Source of the DNA: Cunninghamia lanceolata
Lineage: Eukaryota; Streptophyta; Pinopsida; Cupressales; Cupressaceae
Direction of reading: 5' to 3'
NCBI GenBank assembly: GCA_027924645.1
Contig: BSBN01000233.1
Location: 5,536,501-5,600,500, forward strand
DNA length: 64,000 nucleotides
Positions 23,251 through 34,574 of this stretch are shown here, one piece after another (the stretch's first letter is position 1; every line of letters begins with the position of its first letter). The notes beneath the pieces were generated by a model, which worked only from the letters and a program-made list of their open reading frames with translations, was not told where the DNA came from and ran no database searches. The translations under genes were made by a program, and so were the position numbers.

Positions 23251-25145
23251 TTAGTTCCCTCGTATTGAGGTGAAATGGCTAGATTTAGGCACATAAAAGC
23301 TTTTGCTATGCCAACTAGTGTTGGTTGGATTGAAAGCACCACCAACAGGCCAACTTGTATTGTCACTAGTAGGCCCACCTGCATTGTCACTAGAGGGCCA
23401 ATGTGCATTATCACTTGGACCACCCACAGGATGACCAAAAGTCCATCCTTGATTGTGTGGAGAGGACGATCGCCTATGAGGGTGAGATCCAAGGCGAGGA
23501 GGAGGCTGAGAACGGGGCCGGGAGTCCATGGTAGACCCACTCCTTCGCCCTTGGCCATGAGAAGGTGAGCATGCTTTGATAGAGGAAGGAAAGGGAGGTC
23601 CCCGTGCCACTGTGCAAGGTGCATTACCCCAGTGATCCAAAAGTTCCTGTAAGTGAGAAACCTCAAGTGCCACTTTGTTTACTTGAACTTGAATCTACAA
23701 TAGAACATTAGAACATATAATAGCTTTAACATAAAGAGAAACAAATGTTCCAATGTGGTTTTTAGAAAATATGCAAGAATTACGATCCTTCCAAATTGTA
23801 AAGAGAATTTCCACCCTAAAAATATGCCAAATCTAAGTAAATCTTGCAGGGAACCTTGGAGAATCACCCAGAAGTATTATTTGCCATGAAAGAGGTTCTG
23901 ATCTGAAAGGCTTAAATAAATCATGAATCCAGAGCCACATATGTTGAGCCCTGGTGCAAAACTAGAAGAGATGCTGAAAAGTCTCAGCTTGTCCACAAAA
24001 AGGGCAATGGGGGTCCTGAACCCGAGATGAAAAAGCCTTGCCTCGACTAGTAAACCTTGAAAAAGAAGACACCAGGCAAAATGGGCTAGCTTTGGCTCAA
24101 GAATGGCTGACCATACAATGGAAAATCTAGTGTGCCAAGTAGACACTAAAGAGTGACGCAACCATCACTTATTGAGAATGTCTACTATTGGCAAACGAGG
24201 CGAGAGTCAACTGTAACCAAGCCTAGGCTTATAATTTTGCATTAGAGTGTCTGGATACCACTTCCAGTCTTTCCACCAAGGCTTGATGGAATGGATTCCC
24301 ACTTTGTGAATCATGTCTGCTGGAATGGCATTGACAATGCCATCATAGGTGGCCTGATCATGCCTTTGAAGACCAAATCGAATTCGAAGAGTTTCCCATG
24401 CCATAAGACTCATGGTGGGTCTATGAAAAATGTCTTGAAGAGTCTGGATACCCTTTTTATGAAATCTGAGAGCTTTTAACCAGGGTAACTTGGCTAATGG
24501 TTGGCCTGTAGTGGTTAAGATGGGTGACCACCAAATGTTCTATTGATTAAATGAGAGGCCATCACAAAACCCAGCTCTAGTCCAGTAGAGCCAGGGTTTG
24601 ACTTTCTCCCAAGCTTTCCAAATGCTCTTAGCCACAAATGTCCTTGAGATTTGCACGGGCTCTCTCATGACAAGGATGGTTAAAAAACCAATTCCTTTCC
24701 AAGCGGGTCTATGAATAGGATGTCCCATTTCTATATTGTGTCTGAGTAGAATTTTCCATGCCTCACTACCTGTGAGAGCACGAATGATCCATTTTACACA
24801 TAAAGCAGTGCATTGGCACTGGGTGGAAAGAAGACCAAGGCCTCCTGAATCTTTGGGTAAGCAACAAAACTCCCATGCAACATGATGAAAACCATAGTGA
24901 GTTTTAGAAGAGGTCCAAAGGAAATCTCTCAAAAGTTTTTCTAGTTTGGCAAATGAGGCTTTTGAAGTAGCCCAACAAGAAGAGTAGTAAACATGAGTTG
25001 CTACTAAAACCTTAGAACATACCTAGAATTTTCCAGCTAGAGAAAGTGGCTTAGTTATCCAGAAGGCAAGATTTTGTTCCACTTGTTTATGGTTAGAACA
25101 ACATACTCTTATTGGATACTTTGTTGGGAGGTCTCCCCCTGAAAC
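23251..25145 (-). pseudogene. LINE ORF2 C-terminal part (RT thumb and zf-RVT)
   Basis: In order on the minus strand: GGDLPTKY and KPLSLAGKF (the conserved SxAGK block), then LLRDFLWTS, WEFCCLPKDSGGLGLLSTQC (the CxPKxxGGLG block at about 24850), and WKDWKWYPDT. Next comes the zf-RVT region around 24080-23960 with KLAHFAWCLLFQGLLVEARL. After this LFTIWKDRNSCIF leads to a Pro/Ser-rich tail ending TSIRGN at 23251. Frames shift several times. The family copies LINE RNA at a nicked target. Catalytic RT motifs are absent because the fragment starts downstream of them. Confidence 0.85.
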
Positions 25146-25184
25146 TATGCTAAGAGACTAGGTTCAAAAGGCTTGGGTCCCTCA

Positions 25185-25900
25185 TGGGGTCTGCCTTGAT
25201 ATGGTTCAAAATTTGACCAAAGGATTTTTCCTTTTCCTCTTTGCGAAGGTTAGTCATGTTCAATCAATCTTGAATCATGGCCCATGGTATGTCTAGTCTT
25301 CCTTGCTTGTTTTCCAACAGTGGACCCATGACTTTGTGGTTTCAGCTGATACCAAATTATGGGTCCCTGTGTGGATTGAATTCCCTGGTTTTCCTTTGCC
25401 TTGCTTGCATTTCTTGCATGATATTGCTTCCTTTTTAGGAAGAGTAATTTGTGTCGAACCAGATAGATTATTTCAAGCTCACCCACAAAAGCGAGTTTGC
25501 GTAGATGTGGATCTTTCATAGGATCTCAAGGAATTCATTGATATTCAAATTGGTCCCCTTCGACATACTCAAAAAGTTACCTACTTTAATTTGCCAAACA
25601 CTTGTTACTATTGTCAGTGAGTTGAACATAAAATTAGGGATTGTCCTCTTGCCGCACCTCGTACCCGGGCTCCACCTAGGGAGGTTGCTCAACCGCGTCC
25701 AGTGGAAGTTGTTTTCAAGGAAGTTGTTTCCAAGCCAGTGGAAACTTGGGCTATGGTTACCAACCGCAAGCACAAGGCTAAGGCTCCTACGGAGGCTCTC
25801 AAAGCTACTGAATCAACTAAGGATGTTTCAAACTCTTATGTGCAAGGGAAAGACAATCTCAAGGGTTCTAGTGTTCTGCCATTACAACAAAGGCCATTGA
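25185..25900 (+). pseudogene. LINE ORF1: DUF4283 and CCHC-like knuckle
   Basis: Translation shows GFFLFLFAKVSHVQSILNHG and PWYV, then WVPVWIEFPGFPLPCLHF, IASFLGRVICVEPD and KRVCVDVDLS, the DUF4283 fold of plant LINE ORF1 proteins. It is followed at about 25598-25640 by NTCYYCQ-VEHKIRDCP, a CX2C...HX4C knuckle with an in-frame stop where Gly or Gln normally stands. The domain binds nucleic acid in the LINE ribonucleoprotein. The N-terminus is missing at the inversion junction. A Lys/Ala-rich linker follows the knuckle. Confidence 0.85.
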
Positions 25901-26107
25901 CCATGTCACGACCAAGTTCAAATAAATATGTGACCCCAAGTGGTGCTCTCATAGCCATTCTCGACCTCTTGAGGAGGGAGAAATTGCTCAGGAGGGTAAG
26001 AAGCAACCATCTCTTCTCATTCAATTTGGCACATGCCCCACTGAATTTCTACAGAATCATTTTTCTTCTTTTGAAATCTAGATTCTGAGGAAATGGTAGA
26101 GGATCTA

Positions 26108-26860
26108 CTATGAAATTCCTCTCTTGGAATGTTTGAGGTCTAACTAACCTCACTAGGAAGTACTCTGTTCGAACTACTTTACAACAATATGCTAGAATTG
26201 ATGTTCTATGTCTACAAGAGGTTAAAATTGCAGGTTTTTTTCTTTCTTCAGCTTGCCATTCTATTTGGCTAGCTAGTAAATTGTTTTACACCACTCATGA
26301 GGCTGGAAAAGGTGGCATTGCTACACTTTTGTCCCCTCAGTGGCAAGATTCAATGGTGGCTCATGGGGTAGACCCCACCAACCGTTTAGTCTGGACACTG
26401 CTCAATATTGATAATCATTCCTTTGGGATTATTAATGTTTATGCATCGAATGATGTGATGGAACGATCTCTTCTCTAGAGGTGGATTTCATACTCCTTAC
26501 CTTACCAGTGGCCACCTGGCTTATTTATGGTGAATTCAATATGGTTGATACGGCACATGATGAAGATGGCATTCTACCTTTTCGATGGCCAACTAGAAAG
26601 AAAAAGGTGTGGTTCCACATGCGCAATAAATTGGGTTTTTTTGATCCCAATACTGGCTGCCGACATTCCCATCCTTTTTGGCATATTTGGTGTAATTTTT
26701 GAGTTGGGTCTGACAAGATTTTTAAACGCCTTGATCGTGCCATGATCTCGGCCCAATATTTCATTTCTTTTGCCATGTCAGACTCCCTCCTGGTTAAGCC
26801 ATTAGTGGATGTGACATTATCAGACCACTTTCCAATTTAATTTTGCATTGAATGGCATGC
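26108..26860 (+). pseudogene. LINE ORF2 AP-like endonuclease
   Basis: It begins MKFLSWNV-GLTN (stop at the usual Arg/Gly position), then RIDVLCLQEVKI with the metal-binding Glu, GKGGIATLLSPQW, FGIINVYASND, IYGEFNMVD (the GDFN motif with Asp replaced by Glu), RLDRAMIS and VTLSDHFPI with the catalytic Asp-His pair. A frame change lies near 26480. This endonuclease nicks target DNA to prime reverse transcription. The altered GDFN motif and the stops make it inactive. Confidence 0.9.
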
Positions 26861-27785
26861 CACTCAGCCATGCACTAGTAAGTCTCAATTTTTCCTTAAC
26901 ACTTCTTTGCTATCTCACCAACCCACATTGGCACATATTGCTACTATATGGAATTTAGAATGTCGCCCACTGCATAATACTGGCTGGATACAGTGGTGGA
27001 ATGATGCCATCACCTAGATTGCGAGGTTTCTTCACATCTATGGTCATCAACTAGCCATTTTCAAAGGATGGTCTTATGAGGCTACAACTACTGCTTTGAA
27101 AGAGGCCACTAAGGCATTGGCAATCAACCCATTTTTGCCTACTTTGCAAATCAATGTTACGAACATGAGGCATCATATGAAAATAACTGATAATCATGCT
27201 GCCAGAGGAGCACAACTAAAATCCAGGTTGCACTGGCTAAAAATAGGTGACCGTGCCTCGAAGGAATTCTTTATAGCTCTCCGAGCCAGACATTCCTTAC
27301 ACGACATTAAGCAAACCAAGGAGAATAATAGTTTTCTTTCAGAACTACCTGACATTCTCCAGGCATTTGTAAGGCATTATGAAAAAGTTTTCATAGCTTA
27401 GGAATACACTTCTGAGCAATAGATTACATTACAAGATTGCCTTGCAGTGGTTCCAACTAGGCTTTCTCTAGCCTAGACATGCTTCTGTGATCAATTACTG
27501 ACAATTAAAGACCTCAAGGAAGTAGTATGTTCTATGGTTGATGACAAACCTCCAAGAATTGATGGTTTTCCTTGTGAATTTTACAAATCCCTTTGGGATT
27601 GCTTAGGAAAAGATTTGCATAATGTTTACCTTGAAGATTTTCATTCAAACTCTTTAGGTAAGCTTATCAATCAAGGCAATATAAAGTTCATACCTAAGGC
27701 TAGAGATCCTAAGGACATTTGCAACTGGTGACGCATTACGCTCCTCAATGTTTCCTATAAGATCATTGCATTTGTTAATATATTA
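26861..27785 (+). pseudogene. LINE ORF2 RT N-terminal part, truncated
   Basis: The linker with RLHWLKIGDRASKEFF (27225-27275) precedes the RT fingers: DDKPPRIDGFPCEFYKSLW (PGxDGxxxxFYK block), LINQGNIKFIPKARDP and NW-RITLLNVSYKIIA. The frame ends at about 27785, immediately before the palm. The break coincides with the inner end of the inverted segment, so everything from here to the SxAGK block is lost. Confidence 0.9.
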
Positions 27786-28715
27786 GAAAATTAAAGTTTG
27801 TTAGATGAATGGATTTAGAATTATGGATGAGTGAATTTGGAACTGCAAATTCATTGTGTGATTTTCTAGTTCATTTTTGCAAGTGTGGAATTGAATTTGT
27901 ATGTATAACTAAACCTAGAGTTGCAAATGTGAACTTCTTTGATTTGGACCTTTGTAAATTTCTCACCTCTATGCTAGTGATCTCTATTAGGGTTGGAAAC
28001 TTGCTAGACAAGGATTTATCCACCTTTAGTAAAGCTTTTGGGCAGCCCAATTCAACATTGATGAACAAGGATTAGATGTAGCAAACAGTCATGTGATATG
28101 CTTCTAGATGCTCATGTAAATATTTATATCATAAGATTCTCCTTTTCAATGTATGTGTGTGCTAGATTCTCTATATCATAGATGTGCTCTCTAGATGATT
28201 GAAATGAATTAGGTTTAGTCCTTAAAAACATACCCAAGGATGCAATTTGAAATAATTTGGACCTTACTCATATCATAATGGTTATGTTTACTAGGGAAAG
28301 GGAAGCAAGGTTCAAAATTTTAAATTTGAACATAAAAGTTTGGGATTCAAACTTGTGGAAGTATAAATGACATTCAAGTATATTTTACACTCAAAAATAT
28401 ATATGAAAGAGGAAAATATTAGATTTAATAGTTGTGATAGGACTCTTAGGATGTGTGGAGATGGGGATTGTCTCATTTGAAATGTGACCCAAGCACAACA
28501 TGAATTATTCAAACCCTAACACAACACATGGGATTAGAACACTTGTAGAGGTGACCTCCCAGTCACTCCTACACTTGTGGCAAGAGCTAGTCAAATGGTG
28601 GTGGCACTAAGGGGTTGTTCTATTCCCTTGGGAGCAAGACTTCATAGATCATGGTTGGTGTGATTTCAACTATTTTGGGTGTTTGTGTTATGGTTGTGGT
28701 GATCATTTTTGTTGA
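27786..28715. other. unassigned AT-rich sequence
   Basis: The plus frame at 27809-28075 is open for 88 codons but resembles no family I know and lacks support from any neighbour. Nothing else is seen. Confidence 0.4.
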
Positions 28716-29095
28716 TTTGTTGTTGTCAATCTCATTTTATGGGTGTTGTTGTAATTGTGATATTACCTATAGGGTCACTTGTTTTCTTTTAGTTTAACTT
28801 GTTTGCCAAGTAGAGATGGAAGAATTTGAATCTTCTTCATTCATGTTCTAGAAGTTCTTTGAGAAGTCTGTGTTCTCAATTTTTAATTTCTTCAAGCTAT
28901 CTTTGTTCATTGTCTTGTTAGATTTGTCTTAGCAATTGTTCTTGTTCTTGAGTTTCTTCATCAATTGGGTCTACTTGTTTTAGAAGGTTTGCTCTGATTT
29001 CCTCTAAGACTTCTTTTATCTAATCTTTTCTCACACTAGGGCACATCAAGTGCTTACTGGAGAAGATTTGGATTTTTGAATGTTTTGAAGTTTAC
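28716..29095 (-). pseudogene. decayed coiled-coil gag-like ORF
   Basis: One minus-strand frame, although broken by stops, reads as a continuous charged helix: KEVLEEIRANLLKQVDPIDE, ETQEQEQLLRQI, QDNEQR, LEEIKN, EHRLLKELLEHE, then RRFKFFHLYLANK and an Asn/Thr/Gln-rich tail. Most stops (TAA, TAG, TGA) sit where CAA, CAG or CGA would restore the heptad pattern. Such leucine/glutamate coiled coils open the gag proteins of several plant LTR elements. Compare the ORF at 3819. The parent family is not identified. Confidence 0.5.
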
Positions 29096-29335
29096 ATTGT
29101 TTTGTACCTTGGGATGAAACCAAGGGATTGGTTTGAAAGTGTTTGATGTTGAATGCCCCGTGGTGAAAACAAATGCTTTAAAGTTGTGTGTTGTTGATGT
29201 TGAAGATGAGGTCTTTAAATTCAGCTATAGCTATATGAATGTTGCACTTTTGGTTCTTTTCTCAAATTTGGTAATGATTTTATTACTAAGAAGGGAAAAT
29301 GTATGTAGCTATATGTCTTTGGGTGTTGCCACAAT

Positions 29336-30372
29336 TGAAAGGAAGCTAGGTGTGCAGAAATTGCTTCCTACACTAATCTAATGAGGAGAGATATGTGCAA
29401 ATTCTTTTTAACCTTTACAATTATAGTTTTATTAACCCAAGAATAGAGATATTGCAACAATACACAACACAAGAATGTAAGATAGAAGAGAGAGAGAGAG
29501 ACAAGATATAACATCGGAAAACCCTTACAAGTGAAAAATCCCACACTCCAAAACATGCACAATGTATTATCTAAACAATGAAGTTTACAACACACTTGCA
29601 ATGCAAGTCTTTATAGGAGTCTTCGACACTCGTATCTAGAGACAATCCAGCAACATAACAATACCTTTCAATCACATAATACATCTTCTCTCAAAGCACC
29701 TACTTAAATAGAAGTTTACAAGGCAAAAATGAGCTTTCCTTGAGATGGGCATCCAATTTGGCCTCATGGCCCAAAACCCATGCCTAGGGACACTTGTCCA
29801 ACATTGCAGCATGGTCATGACACTTGTCACATCACCCCATCCCAATATGGTCACCTATTCCCAAGCTGGGCAATGAGAGATGCTCTTACACATCTTACGA
29901 CTATCATAGAATCTGTCATAACTGACAGCTCTTATAGCTGTAAGAGAATCTGTCATAACTGCCTAAAAATAGCATATTCTCTTACAACACACCATCATCC
30001 TCCCTGGGGCACCCAAAGATGCCTTGTGACACATATCTTCACCTGTCATAGAACATTCCATTTACGACTCTTATGCATCATAGATTCTGTCATAGGATCT
30101 ATTAATCGTTTCGGTCAAGATTCACTTACACACTAGTCAAAGTGTTGACACATAGCAAAATACCTCTACCACTAAGTGGGATGCCTATCTCCTCATGTGA
30201 GGACAAAATTACATGTGGTCACCTTCCATGTACGATGACACATCACCGTGCTAACTCCCACAAGATGACGAAACATGACTTGCATCCAAAATACATTAAT
30301 AGGCAATAAATAAATAAATACAATTAATTAATACAAGGAATTACTAAGGTTGAGACACCTTAATTCCCAACA
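29336..30372 (-). repeat. copia H 3' LTR (1037 bp)
   Basis: It aligns along its whole length with 34575-35623. Between about 29890 and 30110 it carries a cluster of short repeats built on TCTGTCATA and CTTACA/TGTAAGAG, partly in inverted order, conserved in the 5' LTR and in the solo LTR at 50107. It lies in the part expected to be U3. Confidence 0.9.
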
Positions 30373-30382
30373 TTCTCCCACT
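30373..30382 (-). promoter_or_regulatory. copia H polypurine tract
   Basis: Minus-strand GTGGGAGAA lies directly before the LTR start TGTTGGG. It primes plus-strand cDNA synthesis in this family. Confidence 0.75.
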
Positions 30383-30449
30383 TGTCGAACACCTTGTAAG
30401 AGCTAATGGAAATGACAGGATTTAACTGTTATAGGCCAAGAGGCCCATA

Positions 30450-32080
30450 GACTCTAAACACCATCTAAACTTCTCTGTGCCCATCGGTTTTGTCAATGCA
30501 TTTGCAAAATTCTTCAAAGTGTCTACCTTCTCCAAATTTACCTTCCCATCCTCTACCATGTCTCATACACAGTGAAATTGTACATCAATATGCTTTTTTC
30601 TGGCATGGATAGTTGGATTCTTTGCTAGGCAAATCGCACTCTGATTGTCACAACAGATAGTAATCTGTCCTGCATCGACACCAACAGCTAAACACAATCT
30701 CTTAAGCCAAATGGCTTCCTTACAAGCATGAGTTGCTTGCATATATTCAGCTTCTGTCATGGACAAAGCAACCATAGGTTGTCACTTACTCATCCAACTA
30801 ATTGCACCACCGAACATAGTAAACATGTAAGCACTGGTGGATCTCCTGCTGTCAATGTCACCTGCCCAATCAGAATCCACAAATCCACGAATACAAACAA
30901 AATGCAGAGGTCCTATAGGATTACCATGATAGCATATGGAATACTCAAAAGCACCCCTCAAATATCTAAACACTCACTTTACTACATCCCAATGTACTCG
31001 TCCAGGATTAGCCATAAATTGACTAAGGACTCCCACTACTTGGGCAATGTCTGGTCCTGTGCAAACCATATCATACATCAAACTGCCAACAACACTAGCA
31101 TAAGGTACTCTGCTCATGTCCTCCACCTCAGAAGGAGATTTTGGGCAATCATTAATAGATAACTTTGTCCCCAGAGAAATAGAAACACACAATGGTTTAC
31201 AATCTGCCATGCTGAACCTATCCAACACGGTCTTCACATACTTACTCTGGCTTAACCAAAGTTTCTAGTTAGCTCTGTCGCTTTTGATTTCCATTCCAAG
31301 AATGTACTTGGCTGCCCCTAGATTTTTCATCTCAAACTATGTTGACAACTGAGACTTCAAATTAGAAATCATATTCTTACCATTCTCAATTAATAACATA
31401 TCATCAACATACAATGCAATAACGAGAATGAGATCATTGTCAAATTTGTATTACACACAATGATTTGATTTTGATCTTAGAAATCCAATTGACAACACAA
31501 AGGCATCAAATTTCATATACCACATCCTAGGAGACTGCTTCAAACCATACAAAGACTTCTTTAGTTTGCAAACCAAAATTTCTTTACCTTTCTCTATGTA
31601 ATACTCTAGCTGTGACATATAAATCTCTTCCTCCAAATCACCATGAAGAAAAGCTATTTTCACATCCATCTGCTCCACCTCTAAGTCATAAGATACTACA
31701 AGAGATAACAAGAACTAAATAGATGTTAGCTTTGCAACGGGAGAGAAAATTTCACCATAATCAATTCCTTCCACTTGTGAGTACCCCTTCACAACTAGTT
31801 TGGCCTTGTACTTTTCAACACTACCATCTACACCGAATTTCTTCTTGAACACCCATTTGCATCCAACAAGTTTCTATCCTTCAGACAAAGGCACCAAGTC
31901 CCAAGTTTTATTCTTCTCCAAAGAAGTCATCTCATCTTCCATGACCTCCTTCCAGGAACCTACATCTTTCATGGCCATAGCCTCTGTCACAGTTCTAGGC
32001 TCATTAGTGTTAGTAAGCAAGGTAAAAGTACAACTATAATCAAGCAATGAATAACCAAACCTATCAGGTTTCTTCCTTAT
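30450..32080 (-). pseudogene. copia H reverse transcriptase and RNase H
   Basis: The RT begins near 32000 with the VTEAMAMKDVGSW and KNKTWDLVP lead, then GCKWVFKKKFGVDG and GIDYGEIFSPVAKLTSI. It continues as VEQMDVKIAFLHGDLEEEIYM (first catalytic Asp), KLKKSLYGLKQSPRMWY and VIALYVDDMLL, the YVDD box near 31400. RNase H follows, with RGFVDSDWAGDIDSRRSTSAYMF, MTEAEYMQATHACKEAIWLK and CDNQSAICLAKNP. Eight or more stops break it, most at former Gln, Arg or Trp codons. The C-terminal SMGL region ends near 30450. Confidence 0.92.
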
Positions 32081-33207
32081 TCATGTAGACCTCCTCAAGG
32101 ATAGAGGTTGGGGTTCTATTTCTTCTTCTGAGCTTTCAGAGCTACTAGAGCTCTCCTCATCATCATGTCTCATAGGGTTTGTCAGTTCAGTCTTCTTAGG
32201 GGTAGAAGGAAATTGAACCACATCCTCTTTCTTTTCTATCTGTAGAACAATGGAAGAAGGTGTTAGCTCTCTAAAGATAACACTTCTGCTATACAACACT
32301 TTTTCGGCCATAGGATCCCAAATCTTGTATCCTTTCACACCGACACCATAGCCAATGAAAATACACTGAACAACCTTATTCTCCAATTTTGAACTTTTCC
32401 CCCTAGGCACATGTGCATATGCCTCACAACCAAAAACATAAAGATGTCTAACTGAAGGCTTCTTACTAGACCACACCTCCATAGGTGTCTTACCAACAAG
32501 AGCTGATGTAGGAGACCTATTTACCAGGTAACAAGCAGTGGCTACAATTTTCACCCAAAACTTTTGTTTGAGGCTTTCTCCACTAAGCATACTCCTAGCC
32601 TTCTCCATCAGTGTCCTATTCATCCTCTCTGCAACTCCATTTTGCTGCAGGGTGTATGGAGTTGTCTTATGTCTTTCAATCCCTTTCTGTTTACAAAACT
32701 TATCAAACTCTACCAAACAAAACTCATCACCATTATCAGTCCTCAAAGACTTGATCTTTTTACTAGTCTAATTCTCAACAAAAGCTTTAAACTCTTTGAA
32801 CTGACTAAAGACTTCAGACTCGCTATGAGAAAATAAATCTATGTCCTTCTACTGTCATCATCTACAAAAGATACAAAATATACAGATTTGGAAATCGAAG
32901 GAACACTAATAGGACCAAACACACCAAAAGACTTGTGAGAACTAGATTAAAACTGAGCACGATTTTCCTTTCCATATATACAATGTTCGCAAAAGTTAAA
33001 CTCGAGATTACAATCATTTAACCCCTCAATGAGGTTTTCATTTTTCAGGGTTCTAGGACCCTTCTCACCAATGTGGCCAAATATCATATGCCATAACATT
33101 GTCTTTTCAGTAGGAAGCTTAACTTCCAAAGCATGAGCACCCTTGGGTACCCAAAATGCACTACCATCAGAATTTTTTACAATAGACTTTTTCACTGCTG
33201 GTTCCAA
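32081..33207 (-). pseudogene. copia H integrase
   Basis: The GAG-pre-integrase zinc domain is at 33207-32947: LWHMIFGHIGEKG, then NLEFNFCEHCIYGK (HHCC pattern). The core follows with a damaged first-Asp segment (32940-32760). MRTDNGDEF carries the second Asp (32746), and TPYTLQQNGVAERMNRTLME holds the catalytic Glu. The C-terminal domain includes HLYVFGCEAYAHVP and KCIFIGYG-type QCIFIGYGVGVKGYK, then an acidic Ser-rich linker to RT. The open frame at 32746-32081 is 221 codons, the longest in the window. Confidence 0.92.
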
Positions 33208-33261
33208 TGGTGGGGATGAAGTGACTGTAGCTCTTTTCTTCGAGTCAAAAGAACTATTGCA

Positions 33262-33640
33262 CTATGAAGTGCATGCCTCTAGCTGAAATAGAGTACCTCT
33301 CCGAGTACCCTTTGCAAGAACCATAGATCCTCTAATCATCTTGCATCCGTCCTTTGAAAAGACAATCTGCACACCTGCATCATTCAACTTACTTACAGAA
33401 GGCAAGTTTCGTGCCAAGCTTGGGATGTGCATGACCCCAATGATCCCCTTCACTTGTCCGTCAAGGAATTGAATTGAGACTCTTCCATGACCAACAATAA
33501 TCAAATGAGAATTGTCACCCAGGTACACTCTTTCACCATTGAACTCTTCATACTTCATAAACTAGCTTCGATATAAGGTCATGTGGAATGCTACACCAGA
33601 ATCAATCAACCACACATCATTAGATGCATGGGTGGCCAAG
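33262..33640 (-). pseudogene. copia H protease
   Basis: WLIDSGVAFHMT contains the active-site DSG at 33595-33606, with the usual Ala after it changed to Val. A stop follows where a Trp is common. The rest of the domain (33558-33262) reads VYLGDNSHLIIVGHGRVSIQ and HIPSLARNLPSVSKL. It would mature the polyprotein. Confidence 0.85.
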
Positions 33641-33689
33641 GCTATGATGAAGGCATCACCATCATCTTGTGACTTGTTAGAATCTGAGT

Positions 33690-34457
33690 CTAGGACATTC
33701 TTCTTCTTCTTTTTCTTTTCCTCTTTGGATTCCTTTCAGAAATACCTAGTTTTTCCATAGTTCCAACAGAGAGCCTTGGACTTTCCAGGAGATTTGGATC
33801 TCCCACAGGATTTGGATCTACCCTTCTCATCTTTCTTGTCCTTCTTTTTCCCTTTCTCTTTGGGTCTTCCACGAACCGTAAAAGCCTCTTTGGTTGCTTC
33901 AGAAGACTTTCTCCACATTTCTACAAATAACAGTGAAGATATCACTTCATCCATTTTGAAATTGGATGTGGTACTCCCAATAGCCATAACAAGATGATCC
34001 CACAAGTCTGACAAAGAACAAAGCAAGGTCATACAATGATCCTCCTCCTCCATCTTCACACCAACAGAAGTTAATTGTGCAACTAACATGTTGAAAGCAT
34101 TTAGATGATCTGCAACAGATCCTCCATCCTTAGAGAATATAGTTTCTTTCTCAGAAAAAGCTTGTTCACTAGGGATTTGGCCTGATAAACATCTCCCATC
34201 TTCTTCCAAAGATCTTTTGTGGTCTTCTCCTCATGGATATTTAACAGGATAGAATTAGCCAGATTCAGTCTTATGAGACCCTTAGCCTTCTAATCTTTGA
34301 GATCCCAATCAGCTTGTGCCATTGTAGTTGGTTTTACACTGGAAATGGTTTCTCATAGGTCTCAATCAACAAGCATGTCTTCCATCTTAAGTTTCCATAA
34401 CTCAAACTTTGTGCCATTAAACTTCTCCATCTTTAATCTTTTGAATGTGCCTGCCAT
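33690..34457 (-). pseudogene. copia H gag
   Basis: The start codon at 34457-34455 opens MAGTFKRLKMEKFNGTKFEL, with ELWKLKM of the UBN2-type gag fold next. It passes stops and a frameshift near 34200, and continues as GGSVADHLNAFNMLVAQLTSVGVK and MEEEDHCMTLLCSLSD to a Lys/Arg/Ser-rich region. The knuckle is degenerate: CWNYGKTRYF replaces CX2CX4HX4C, losing the second Cys and the His. The start was chosen because it is the first Met after the PBS in the frame with gag homology. Confidence 0.85.
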
Positions 34458-34560
34458 CTCTTTCCTGCAACAAGATTACAGAATACTCTGCACAAAATTC
34501 CACTCAATCTAAGATCAGCTCAAAAAACCCTACCCGACAAATAGGACCAAAGGTGATCAA

Positions 34561-34573
34561 GCTCTGACACCAA
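34561..34573 (-). promoter_or_regulatory. copia H primer binding site
   Basis: On the minus strand the 5' LTR ends CTTTCA, then AT, then TGGTGTCAGAGC, matching the initiator-methionine-tRNA type PBS with one change from TGGTATCAGAGC. Confidence 0.85.
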
Positions 34574-34574
34574 T

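Larger units (their letters stand above)
22947..27785 (-). mobile_element. LINE with inverted 5' half (twin-primed)
   Basis: The 3' part (RT C-terminal region, zinc-finger RVT domain, tail, 3' UTR) reads on the minus strand from about 25145 to 22968. The 5' part (ORF1, endonuclease, RT N-terminal region) reads on the plus strand from about 25185 to 27785. The two halves meet head to head at the element's 5' end, the layout produced by twin priming of one insertion. The RT palm with its catalytic box lies in neither half. Frames contain several stops. Target duplications were not found. Confidence 0.8.

Noticed and set aside
23275..23568. Arg/Thr-rich plus frame of 97 codons
   Set aside because: Antisense of the Pro/Ser-rich tail of the LINE ORF2.
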